From positions 31,824,433 through 31,888,432 of the forward strand of contig CM039508.1 of the NCBI GenBank assembly GCA_022432975.1: a DNA stretch of 64,000 bases, read 5' to 3'. The notes beneath the pieces were generated by a model. The model saw only the letters and a list, made by a program, of their open reading frames with translations. It searched no databases and was not told where the DNA came from. Within the stretch, counting starts at the first letter, position 1. Each line of letters starts with the position of its first letter. Origin of the DNA: Begonia masoniana (Eukaryota > Streptophyta > Magnoliopsida > Cucurbitales > Begoniaceae). Position numbers and translations under genes: made by a program. Positions 41,751 through 53,510 of this stretch are shown piece after piece.

Positions 41751-43609
41751 GAATCAATGCAGAGGCCGATGTTGTCACTCTACTCAAAGCATCAGTCACT
41801 ACATTCGCCTTGCCGGGGTAGTATTTAATCTCAAAATCGTAATCCTTGACAAACTCCAACCATCTACGTTGCCTCATATTTAATTCTTTATGTGTGAAAA
41901 TATACTTCAGATTTTTATGGTCCGAAAATATCTCATAAGACTGTCCATACAAGTAATGCCTCCAAATCTTTAGTGCAAAAACCACTGCAGCTAATTCTAA
42001 GTCGTGTGTAGAGTAATTCTTCTCATGTGTTTTCAACTGTCTAGAAGCATAGGCTATTACTTTTCCATCTTGCATCAACACACAACCGAGTCCAACTTTG
42101 GAAGCGTCACAATAAATACTAAACTTTTCATTTTCAACAGGGAGTGTTAATATTGGAGCATTGGTCAAGTTCTGTTTCAAAGTCTGGAAACTGGATTCAC
42201 ATTCCTCTGTCCACGCATACTTAAATGTTTTTCCTTGTTAACCAAGTGAGGGGTGTTGCAATCTTCGAGAATCCTTCAATAAATTTCCTGTAATATCCTG
42301 CTAATCCAAGGAAACTCCGAATATCAGTGGCATTCTTCAGTTGGGGCTATTCCTTAACTGCTTGAACCTTGGCTGGATCGACAGATATTCTATCACCCGA
42401 GATCACATGACCAAGAAAGTGAACTTTGTCCAACAAAAACTCACACTTGGAAAACTTAGCATAAAGTTGATGTTTCCTTAGTACTCCCAATACCAGGTTC
42501 AAATGTCTTGTATGCTCCTCCTTAGTACGTGAATAGATTAGCATATCATCAATAAATACTATGACAAACTTATCCAAATACTCATGAAACACCTTATTCA
42601 TAAGATCCATAAATGTTGCTGGTGCATTTGTCAATCCAAAAGACATAACCAAAAACTCATAATGTCCATACCTTGTGCGAAAGGCAGTCTTAGGAATATC
42701 TTCTGATTTGACTTTCAATTGGTAATAACCGGACCTTAGGTCAATCTAAGAGAAAACACGTGCACCCTTAAGCTGGTCGAATAAATCATCAATCCTTGGC
42801 AATGGATACTTGTTCTTGATAGTTAACTTATTCAATTCCCGATAATCAACGCACATACGCATTGATCCATCCTTCTTCTTAACAAAAAGAACTGGTGCAC
42901 CCCACGGTGAAAAGCTTGGGCGTATAAACCCTTTATCCAATAGTTCCTCCAACTGTTTCTTTAATTCCTTAAGCTCCGTAGGTGCTAACCTATAGGGATT
43001 CTTAGATACAGGCTCAGCGCCTGGGTAAACATCTACAACAAACTCAATGTCCCTATCTGGCGACAAGCCAGGAAGGTCATCTAAAAATACTTCTTGAAAG
43101 TCTTGGACAACTAAGACATTTTGAGGACTTGCTTTTCCTACAAACTGTGTCTCTATAACGCTGGCCAGAAAGCATAAATACTCTCTGCACGAAGAGGGTC
43201 TAGTGTTGATAGAAGTCATAACAGACATTCTCTTACTCTTCTTCAAGGCTTGAAAGGTATGCTTCAAACCACCAGGGGGTTGAAAACTAACTACTCCAGT
43301 CCTACAATCTATTGTGGCATAATGCTTAAACAACCCATCCATTCCTAGGATTACATCAAATCCCATTATATCCATAATAATAAGATCAGCAGGTAGACTC
43401 ACGTTCCCTACTAACACATCACTGTTAAGCATCACTTGGTTAGAGTGCATGCGTTCACCAGAGGGTAATGCAACATGAAACACATGCATAGAAGGGGTAA
43501 ACTGTACATCTAACTTAACAGCAAACGCATATGCTATAAAGGAATGTGTCGCACCAGAATCTATTAAAGTAAAAGCAGACACAGAGTTGATCAATATGGT
43601 ACCTGACAC
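41751..43609 (-). pseudogene. Gypsy G protease, reverse transcriptase and RNase H
   Basis: The frame 43609-42746 has the protease motif [14 protein letters not shown] and the RT start ([33 protein letters not shown]). A TAG stop follows, then 42718-42347 with [18 protein letters not shown] (catalytic Asp pair kept) and FLGHVISGD. RNase H is in 42180-41750 ([50 protein letters not shown]). There are few disabling changes: a stop between the RT parts and a frameshift near 42240-42350. Confidence 0.88.
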
Positions 43610-44288
43610 TACAGCAGGCTATTCCTCATCGCCCGACTCCATCATGGAGAATATCCTCGGCTTTATCTTAGCAAGGCCATTCTTCAGAGCTGGACAGTCT
43701 CTGTTAATATGGCTGACTTTGTTACAGTTGAAGCATCGGGTGATTCTGGGATTCGGGCAATCCCTGTATATGTTTCCAACTTTCTCACAGTTGAAACACT
43801 ATCCCGTCCCAAATCTGCACTCGCCCAGGTGACCTTTCAAACACTTTGGGCACTGGGGAAACTTCCTGGTGTCCTGCACCTTCTTTCCTGTTCCCTGGTT
43901 ATTCTGGCCTTCACTTAGCCTCTTCATTCATCTCTGCTGGTGTAGTTGGATAAACTTTCATGGGGCTTCCTTTGGCCCAGCACACTTTATCTCCGTTTCT
44001 TCCACCTCCAACGCCGTGGACCCAACTTCACTAAAGGACAAACCTTTAATACCACAAAAGTTGACTCCTCTGCAGATTTCGGGCTTCAATCCTTGCATAA
44101 ATTGATACACTTTATCCTCATTCTTGTGAACAAAATGTCCAGCAAACCTGGATAGGGACTCGAATTGCCTACTGTACTCTGCCACAGACCATGTCTGCTT
44201 CAAGTCCAGAAACTCTACCTTCTTTGCGGCCTGGACTGTGCTGTTAAAATATTTCTCATAGAAAACCTCCTTAAACTGAGACAAGGAC
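43610..44288 (-). pseudogene. Gypsy G gag C-terminal half and zinc-knuckle region
   Basis: Minus strand from the F insertion point: SQFKEVFYEKYFNSTVQAA, FESLSRFAGHFVHKNEDKV, YQFMQGLKPEICRGVNF, then Cys-rich sequence around 43700-43880 in another frame (CPNPRITRCFNCNKVSHINR). It is the continuation of the gag start at 58454-58874, separated by element F. Confidence 0.8.
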
Positions 44289-47200
44289 TGTAACGCCCCC
44301 AAACCGCCCCGGCTCAGTGCGCTACTTTGCTAACCAACCCGACGTTTAAAACGACGTTTAAAATAATTTTAGTAAATTTTTCGACTCGGTTTTCGTGTTT
44401 TTCAAACTCTCAATTTTTGTTGGAAAATGTGTCTAAAATACGTTTAAAATACATGGAAAATATCGGGTTAAAATAATTTGGAATTAAGATTTTAAAAAAA
44501 ATAAAAAAAATAGGTTTGGGGCGCTGCATCAAAAGATGCCTTAGTTGCCTGCATCAAAAGATGCCTTAGTTGCCTGCATCAAAAGATGCCTTAGTTGCCT
44601 GCATCAAAAGATGCCTTAGTTGCCTGCATCAAAAGATGCCTTAGTTGCCTGCATCAAAAGATGCCTTAGTTGCCTGCATCAAAAGATGCCTTAGTTGCCT
44701 GCATCAAAAGATGCCTTAGTTGCCTGCATCAAAAGATGCCTTAGTTGCCTGCATCAAAAGATGCCTTAGTTGCCTGCATCAAAAGATGCCTTAGTTGCCT
44801 GCATCAAAAGATGCCTTAGTTGCCTGCATCAAAAGATGCCTTAGTTGCCTGCATCAAAAGATGCCTTAGTTGCCTGCATCAAAAGATGCCTTAGTTGCCT
44901 GCATCAAAAGATGCCTTAGTTGCCTGCATCAAAAGATGCCTTAGTTGCCTGCATCAAAAGATGCCTTAGTTGCCTGCATCAAAAGATGCCTTAGTTGCCT
45001 GCATCAAAAGATGCCTTAGTTGCCTGCATCAAAAGATGCCTTAGTTGCCTGCATCAAAAGATGCCTTAGTTGCCTGCATCAAAAGATGCCTTAGTTGCCT
45101 GCATCAAAAGATGCCTTAGTTGCCTGCATCAAAAGATGCCTTAGTTGCCTGCATCAAAAGATGCCTTAGTTGCCTGCATCAAAAGATGCCTTAGTTGCCT
45201 GCATCAAAAGATGCCTTAGTTGCCTGCATCAAAAGATGCCTTAGTTGCCTGCATCAAAAGATGCCTTAGTTGCCTGCATCAAAAGATGCCTTAGTTGCCT
45301 GCATCAAAAGATGCCTTAGTTGCCTGCATCAAAAGATGCCTTAGTTGCCTGCATCAAAAGATGCCTTAGTTGCCTGCATCAAAAGATGCCTTAGTTGCCT
45401 GCATCAAAAGATGCCTTAGTTGCCTGCATCAAAAGATGCCTTAGTTGCCTGCATCAAAAGATGCCTTAGTTGCCTGCATCAAAAGATGCCTTAGTTGCCT
45501 GCATCAAAAGATGCCTTAGTTGCCTGCACCCATAGGATGCCTTAGTTGCCTGCACCCATAGGATGCCTTAGTTGCCTGCACCCATAGGATGCCTTAGTTG
45601 CCTGCACCCATAGGATGCCTTAGTTGCCTGCACCCATAGGATGCCTTAGTTGCCTGCACCCATAGGATGCCTTAGTTGCCTGCATCAAAAGATGCCTTAG
45701 TTGCCTGCACCCATAGGATGCCTTAGTTGCCTGCATCAAAAGATGCCTTAGTTGCCTGCACCCATAGGATGCCTTAGTTGCCTGCACCCATAGGATGCCT
45801 TAGTTGCCTGCATCAAAAGATGCCTTAGTTGCCTGCACCCATAGGATGCCTTAGTTGCCTGCATCAAAAGATGCCTTAGTTGCCTGCATCAAAAGATGCC
45901 TTAGTTGCCTGCATCAAAAGATGCCTTAGTTGCCTGCATCAAAAGATGCCTTAGTTGCCTGCATCAAAAGATGCCTTAGTTGCCTGCATCAAAAGATGCC
46001 TTAGTTGCCTGCATCAAAAGATGCCTTAGTTGCCTGCATCAAAAGATGCCTTAGTTGCCTGCATCAAAAGATGCCTTAGTTGCCTGCATCAAAAGATGCC
46101 TTAGTTGCCTGCACCCATAGGATGCCTTAGTTGCCTGCATCAAAAGATGCCTTAGTTGCCTGCACCCATAGGATGCCTTAGTTGCCTGCACCCATAGGAT
46201 GCCTTAGTTGCCTGCATCAAAAGATGCCTTAGTTGCCTGCATCAAAAGATGCCTTAGTTGCCTGCATCAAAAGATGCCTTAGTTGCCTGCACCCATAGGA
46301 TGCCTTAGTTGCCTGCACCCATAGGATGCCTTAGTTGCCTGCACCCATAGGATGCCTTAGTTGCCTGCACCCATAGGATGCCTTAGTTGCCTGCATCAAA
46401 AGATGCCTTAGTTGCCTGCATCAAAAGATGCCTTAGTTGCCTGCATCAAAAGATGCCTTAGTTGCCTGCATCAAAAGATGCCTTAGTTGCCTGCATCAAA
46501 AGATGCCTTAGTTGCCTGCATCAAAAGATGCCTTAGTTGCCTGCATCAAAAGATGCCTTAGTTGCCTGCATCAAAAGATGCCTTAGTTGCCTGCATCAAA
46601 AGATGCCTTAGTTGCCTGCATCAAAAGATGCCTTAGTTGCCTGCACCCATAGGATGCCTTAGTTGCCTGCATCAAAAGATGCCTTAGTTGCCTGCATCAA
46701 AAGATGCCTTAGTTGCCTGCATCAAAAGATGCCTTAGTTGCCTGCATCAAAAGATGCCTTAGTTGCCTGCATCAAAAGATGCCTTAGTTGCCTGCACCCA
46801 TAGGATGCCTTAGTTGCCTGCATCAAAAGATGCCTTAGTTGCCTGCATCAAAAGATGCCTTAGTTGCCTGCATCAAAAGATGCCTTAGTTGCCTGCATCA
46901 AAAGATGCCTTAGTTGCCTGCATCAAAAGATGCCTTAGTTGCCTGCATCAAAAGATGCCTTAGTTGCCTGCATCAAAAGATGCCTTAGTTGCCTGCATCA
47001 AAAGATGCCTTAGTTGCCTGCATCAAAAGATGCCTTAGTTGCCTGCATCAAAAGATGCCTTAGTTGCCTGCATCAAAAGATGCCTTAGTTGCCTGCATCA
47101 AAAGATGCCTTAGTTGCCTGCATCAAAAGATGCCTTAGTTGCCTGCATCAAAAGATGCCTTAGTTGCCTGCATCAAAAGATGCCTTAGTTGCCTGCATCA

Positions 47201-48832
47201 AAAGATGCCTTAGTTGCCTGCATCAAAAGATGCCTTAGTTGCCTGCATCAAAAGATGCCTTAGTTGCCTGCATCAAAAGATGCCTTAGTTGCCTGCATCA
47301 AAAGATGCCTTAGTTGCCTGCATCAAAAGATGCCTTAGTTGCCTGCATCAAAAGATGCCTTAGTTGCCTGCATCAAAAGATGCCTTAGTTGCCTGCATCA
47401 AAAGATGCCTTAGTTGCCTGCATCAAAAGATGCCTTAGTTGCCTGCATCAAAAGATGCCTTAGTTGCCTGCATCAAAAGATGCCTTAGTTGCCTGCATCA
47501 AAAGATGCCTTAGTTGCCTGCATCAAAAGATGCCTTAGTTGCCTGCATCAAAAGATGCCTTAGTTGCCTGCATCAAAAGATGCCTTAGTTGCCTGCATCA
47601 AAAGATGCCTTAGTTGCCTGCATCAAAAGATGCCTTAGTTGCCTGCATCAAAAGATGCCTTAGTTGCCTGCATCAAAAGATGCCTTAGTTGCCTGCATCA
47701 AAAGATGCCTTAGTTGCCCGCACCCAAAAAGGATGCCTTAACTCGTTACCAACTATCATTCACCCTCACAACGACAAACACACGACAACAACCAATGCAG
47801 CTATACGTATTTAGCGTGCTATACATCATGATGCATGTTTCAATGATATGCAACACCACACCACACCACACAACAACTCAACACAACCTGAAGCAAAACC
47901 AATAACTCAACGCAACAGGAAGCAAAGCAATAACAAATAAACCCTACCGTTCTATGGTGTAGGCCCGAAGGTGAAAGAATAACACCCACTACTTACCTGA
48001 TTGCTCGGCTTTCACTTGCTCACTTCTATCGGTCAATTCACTCGTTCGGTAACCTATCAATTATAGAAAAATAACTTAGCAATTCACTCATAGAATTCTA
48101 AGTGCCACCCCAATCTGTAAACCTCTACACGTCTACTATCCATTGAAACACTCAAATTAACCAAATAAATCACTTGGCCAAACCGAAATCCAGAAACAGA
48201 ACTGGGTACATATTTGCTAAAAACTGATTTTTGTGTAACTCCCATCCAATCCTTAATCTAACCAACCAAACAACCTAAACTAACATAATTAAGGATTAAA
48301 TGATCAAAAGAGGAAGAAAACCATCCAAGGAAAAGAAATTTTTGAAATCCCTAACCTAGGGTTTTCAAACTCCCACTAATCTCTCCCAAAACACACTTAA
48401 ACTACTAATAATCTTCACCTATTTGCATAAAAACCAAAACCCATGCATTATTACCTTGAACCACCTTGCTAAAATTTAAGAAGAGAGAAGGAGAAGATCG
48501 GCTATGGAGGATGAAGAGAAAGGGCGTGGAAGATGAAGTGAAAAGAGGAAACTTTACCCTTTAAAACCTAAAATTTTCTTCTTTTAAAAACTTCCCACCA
48601 AAGTTTATAAAATTGAAATTCAACCTACCACCTTTTCTCTTCTATTTCCATCGTGAAAAGCATCATTAAAACTTCTAACTTTTCAAATTGTAAAGCATTT
48701 CATGGCTAACATCCTATTGGTTAATTCAATTCTTGACTTGTCAACCCTTCTTTTTGGGTTTGAATTGTCAAACCTCATTCCTTCACTTTGAATCACTTAT
48801 AATCCCTTCTCACGTAAATCATGGGTGTTACA
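44289..48832 (-). repeat. 3' LTR of gypsy F (4.54 kb)
   Basis: Contains the 25-bp array (44525-47738) and conserved flanks. Relative to the other LTR it lacks about 126 bp (position about 48095, counterpart 57598-57723) and the GC-rich sequence next to the array (counterpart 53725-53775). On the minus strand CAGGTAAGT is at 47999-47991. Confidence 0.95.
44525..47738. repeat. 25-bp satellite array in the 3' LTR of F
   Basis: About 128 units by length, each with a GATGCCTTAGTTGCC core. Two forms: TGCATCAAAAGATGCC (most units, the only form at both ends) and TGCACCCATAGGATGCC (interspersed at about 45525-46800). Units of the same form are mostly identical. Confidence 0.98.
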
Positions 48833-50420
48833 ATCCACCCTCCTTACAAAAATTTTGTCCTCAAAATTTACGTACCTGAAGAGTACTGGGTAGCGCTTCA
48901 TCATGTCCTGCTGTCTCTCCCACGTCGCCTCCTCGACGTTGTGGTTGAGCCACAACACTTTCACCAGTGGAATGTCTTTGTGGCGCAACTTCTTCACTGC
49001 ATAATCTAATATTTCCACTGGTTTCTCCTCGTAGGACAATGTAGGCTGCACATCAATCTCCTGCTGCTCCACGACATGCGATGGATCCCTCAGGCACTTC
49101 CGCAGCATCAAGACATGGAAAACATTATGCACTCCCTCCATTGTAGCTGGCAACTCCAACTGATACGCCATCTTCCCCACTCTCTTTACAATCGGGAAGG
49201 GACCAACATATCTCGGCTTCAACTTCCCTCGCTTCCCAAACCTCATCACACCTTTAAATGGCAAGATTTTCAGAAAAACTTCATCTCCTTCTTCAAATTC
49301 TAGCTCACGCCTCCTACCATCAGCATAACTCTTCTGGCGACTCTGAGCTATCAAAATGCGTTGCCGAATGAAGTTGATCTTCTCTGTAGTTTACTGCAAA
49401 ATCTCTGGGCCAATCAAACTGGATTCCCCGACTTCGTCCCAATAAAGAGGAGACCTGCACTTCCTTCCATAAAGAGCCTCGTATGGAGCCATTCCAATAG
49501 TATCCTGATAACTATTGTTATACGAGAACTCCACTAGAGGTAAATACCTACTCCAGGAACCCTGAAACTCCAGCACACACACTCGGAGCATATCCTCAAG
49601 TGTCTGAATGGTCCGTTCAGATTGTCCGTCCGTCTGAGGATGAAAAGCAGTACTGAAGTTTAATTGAGTCCCCATCGCCTTATGCAGAGTCCTCCAAAAT
49701 TTCGATGTAAACCTCGGGTCCCTGCCGATACAATAGAAACAGGCACACCATGTAACCTCGGAATCTCCTGAATGTAGAGTTCAGCAAACTGGTCCATACT
49801 GTACGTCATCTTCACCGGTAGAAAATGGGCTGATTTGGTTAAACGATCCACAATCACCCATATACCGTCAAAACCTCTCGTCGTCCTAGGTAATCCGACA
49901 ACGAAATCCATCGAAATCTGGTCCCACTTCCACTCGGGAACCGGTAATGGCTGTAACTTCCCAGCAGGTTTCTGATGTTCTGCTTTAACCTGCTGACAAA
50001 ACAAGCATGTTTCCACAAATTCAGCTACTGACTTTTTCATACCAGGCCACCAATAGTGCTTCTTGAGGTCTCTGTACATCTTTGTACTGCCAGAATGAAC
50101 AGAAAACCTTGAAGAATGAGCTTCAGTTAAAATTTCCTTTCGAAGCTGATCATTACTCGGAACATACCATATGTTACGGAACTTCAGAATACCATCATCC
50201 GAGTAACTGAACTCAGTCCGATCATCAGATAACATACTCAGCTTGAACTTATTACACTCCAAATCTTCTTGCTGAGCTTCTCTGATCTTCTCCAAAATTG
50301 TAGGCTTCAAAGATAGAGCTGATAAAACTGCTGTCCCGTCTGAAACCAACTTTAAATCAAATTTCTGAAACTCAGATCTCAAATGCTCAGACATACCAAC
50401 CTCCAAAGCTGAAACTGATA
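48797..50420 (-). pseudogene. Gypsy F integrase and chromodomain-type tail
   Basis: Minus strand: zinc finger ([42 protein letters not shown]), core with [13 protein letters not shown] (first Asp) and [18 protein letters not shown], then a frameshift where the second Asp region is garbled ([10 protein letters not shown]). 49675-49391 has [19 protein letters not shown] with the Glu. The tail 49354-48797 has EFEEGDEVFLKILPFKGVMR and HKDIPLVKVLWLNHNVEEAT. The frame reads past the expected end about 35 bp into the 3' LTR before stopping at 48797. Confidence 0.88.
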
Positions 50421-52067
50421 TCGATACTTGGCTTAGTGCATCTGCTACCACATTAGCTTTACCGGGGTGGTATTTGATTTCAAAGTCATAGTCCTTCACG
50501 AACTCTAACCACCGCCGTTGCCTCATGTTCAGCTCCTTCTGAGTGAAGATATACTTCAGACTTTTATGATCTGAATAGACCTCGCACTGCTGACCATACA
50601 ATTAATGCCTCCAGATTTTTAAAGCAAAGACCACTACTGCTAACTCCAAATCATAGGTCGGATAGTTTTTCTCATACGACTTCAGCTGCCTAGAAGCATA
50701 GGCAATCACCTTGTCCTTCTGCATAAGTACACAACCCAACCCAATCTTAGAGGCATCGCAATAAATACAGAATTTCTCCTCGGTCACTGGTAGAGTCAAC
50801 ACCGGAGCTGTCGTCAACTTCTGCTTTAACATCTGAAAACTCAGCTCACAATCTTCAGACCATTCATACTTAACATCTTTCTTTGTCAGCCGAGTCAAAG
50901 GTGCTGCAATTTTTGAAAAGCCTTCAATAAACTTTCTATAATAGTCAGCCAATCCCAAAAAACTCTGAATTTCGCTGACATTCTTCGGCTGAGGCCATTC
51001 ATTAATCGACTGAATCTTGGTTGGATCCACAGATATTCCTCCACTGCTTATCACATGGCCAAGAAAATGCACCTTAGTCAACCAAAATTCACACTTCGAA
51101 AACTTGGCATACAACTGATGCTGCTTCAGAATCTCCAAAACAATCCACAGATGCTCTTTATGCTCCTCTTCATCACGGGAATAAACCAAAATCTCATCAA
51201 TGAAAACAATCACAAATTTATCGAGATATTCCCGAAATACTTGATTCATTAGATCCATGAATGCAGCTGGAGCATTCGTTAATCCGAACGATATCACCAA
51301 GAACTCGTAATGTCCATACCGCGTCCGGAAAGCTGTCTTCGAGATATCCTACGATCTAACCTTTAACTGGTAATACCCCAATCTCAGATCAATCTTAGAA
51401 AATATCGAGGCTCCTTGCAACTGATCAAACAAATCGTCTATCCTTGGCAACGGATATTTGTTTTTCACTGTTAGCTTATTTAACTCCTGGTAGTCGATGC
51501 ACATACGAAGCGACCCGTCCTTCTTCTTGACAAACAATACGGGCGCTCCCCAGGGTGAAAAACTAGGGCGTATAAAGCCCTTGTCAACCAGTTCCTATAA
51601 CTGCTTCTTCAATTCTTTTAACTCTGGAGGAGCTAACCTGTAAGGATTCTTCGAAACAGGTTCTGCCCCAGGATATGTATCTATCACGAACTCGATTTCC
51701 TGGTCTGGTGGTAGACCAAGCAAATCATCAAAGAACACCTCGGGAAAATCACGAACAATCAATATATCCTGAGGTTTAACTTCTACCAAGCATGAAAATC
51801 TACTATGGTTGCAAGAAAACAAACATACTCACCCATAATAGATCTCCTCGCATCCATCGGTGCCATAACTGAAAGCATTTGCACATGCCTCAACGATTGC
51901 AGTGAAAGCTTCTCACCATCCGGAGGATAAAAATCAACTGTTCCTGCTCGACAGTCAATCGTGGCGTGGTGCCGGAACAACCAATCCATACCGAGTATCA
52001 CATCATACCCGGTTATTCCTATCACCAGCAACGTAGTTGGTAATTGCTTCTTTCCAACTGATATCAA
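50421..52067 (-). pseudogene. Gypsy F protease end, reverse transcriptase and RNase H
   Basis: Frames 52067-51783 (TGYDVILGMDWLFRHHATID), 51822-51595, 51537-51349 ([20 protein letters not shown]), 51300-50602 and 50601 onward. The RT catalytic box reads [13 protein letters not shown] instead of FIDD, so the second catalytic Asp is Glu. RNase [49 protein letters not shown]. Several stops split the chain. Confidence 0.88.
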
Positions 52068-52073
52068 CCCATT

Positions 52074-53350
52074 CTATACCACCTGTTCTGAGTGTAACTG
52101 CTCACCAGACGGTAAACTCACACGAAATGGGCACTCGGCAGGCTTCACTTCCAAATTTAATTTCACCACAAAAGCTGTAGCTACGAAAGAATGGGATTCC
52201 CCTGAATCTATCAACATAAATGCTGGCACTGAATTAACAATTACAGTACCTGAGATGACTGCAGCTTGATCCTCTCCTTCGGGCTCAATCATGGCAAAGA
52301 TTCTTGGGGTAGCTTTAGCAGGACCTGGCTTCGAGGTTGGGCAATCATTGAATACGTGACCCGTCTGGTTGCATTTAAAGCATCTGAGAACCCTCGGCTT
52401 TGGACAATCACGGGAAATATGACCTGCTTCTAGACAATTGTAGCATTTACCAGCGTATTGCCCACATTCGCCAGGATGGGACTTCAGGCACTTAGGACAC
52501 TGTCTAAACCCTTTTCTCTGCTGTTGGTTCGGCTTCTTACCTCCTCGTTGATCATTAATATTTCCTCCTGGACGTTTGGTTCCCTGTTGCTGAGAAGAAG
52601 ATCCGCCTCGGTTGAACTGAGCTGTAATTTCTCTGAACATTCTTTTTGGATTTTCAACAGTTTTGGTTAATTTCTCAGCAGCCTCCTCAACCTCTAAAGC
52701 CTTCGCCACCACCTCAGTAAATGAACTTCTCGTAATCCCGAAGGTCTTCACTAACATATAAATTTTAGGTTTCAGGCCCTGCACGAACTGAAAGATCTTA
52801 TCTTCTTCCTGACTAATCATGTGACTAGAGAATCGAGATAATAGTTCGAACTGCTGAATATAATCTCCCACTGATCCTGTTTGCTTTAGCGCCATAAATT
52901 CCATCCTCTTTGCAGCCTAGGCCGTCTGGTTATAGTATTTGTCGAAGAACAACTCTTTAAATTCTTTCCAAGTAAGCTGAGACCGATGGTAGTTTCTATC
53001 GACACCCACCAACTCTGGGCATTGTTGATCAGATGGAAAGTGGCACACCTAACTTTGTTTACTTCTTCAACCTCAGCAACTTTAAACATGTTTTCAATGG
53101 TCTGAATCCACTTGTCTGCAGCTGTAGGATCTGTCAATCGGCCTTCAAATGCTAGAGGATTCAGCCTCCGAAATCTGTCCCCACTAGCACCAGCTCCAGC
53201 AAGTCCCGGTCCTCCATGACCAATCAAAGATCCAAACAGTTCAGCTTGTCGGGTAACTAAATCTACAAGTTGCTTCACAGATTCCTCGAGTGGGTTTCTG
53301 GGCGGTTCAGGTTCGTTCCTAGGCCTCCCGGGTCGTCTAGGGTTCTGCAT
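52074..53350 (-). pseudogene. Gypsy F gag, zinc knuckles and protease start
   Basis: ATG 53350: Pro/Arg-rich start, gag core (RFRRLNPLAFEGRLTDPT, WIQTIENMFKVAEV, CATFHLINNAQSWWVSI). A frameshift near 52900 leads into the 52904-52074 frame: FELLSRFSSHMISQEEDKIF, a CPKCLKSHPGEC segment, CYNCLEAGHISRDC and CFKCNQTGHVFNDC zinc knuckles, then the protease motif FMLIDSGESHSFVATAF, where the usual DSGATHSF has changed at two positions. Confidence 0.88.
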
Positions 53351-53495
53351 CTTAATTTACTCTTGTAGACAAAATTTAAAACAATCTAACGTAGATATAA
53401 AACTAACTAGAGGATAGAAATACTTACAGTCGGTGAAGCACGTTGCACGGCAGCCGGCATTGTTGGGTAATTCTGTGAACGACTCGATCTCTAAA

Positions 53496-53507
53496 GCTCT
53501 GATACCA
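53496..53507 (-). other. Primer-binding site of gypsy F
   Basis: The minus strand reads TGGTATCAGAGC three bases from the 5' LTR, matching initiator tRNA-Met. Confidence 0.9.
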
Positions 53508-53510
53508 ACT

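Noticed and set aside
40230..53350. Small plus-strand ORFs across the pol regions of F and G as separate genes
   Set aside because: They are antisense shadows of well-recognised minus-strand pol domains.
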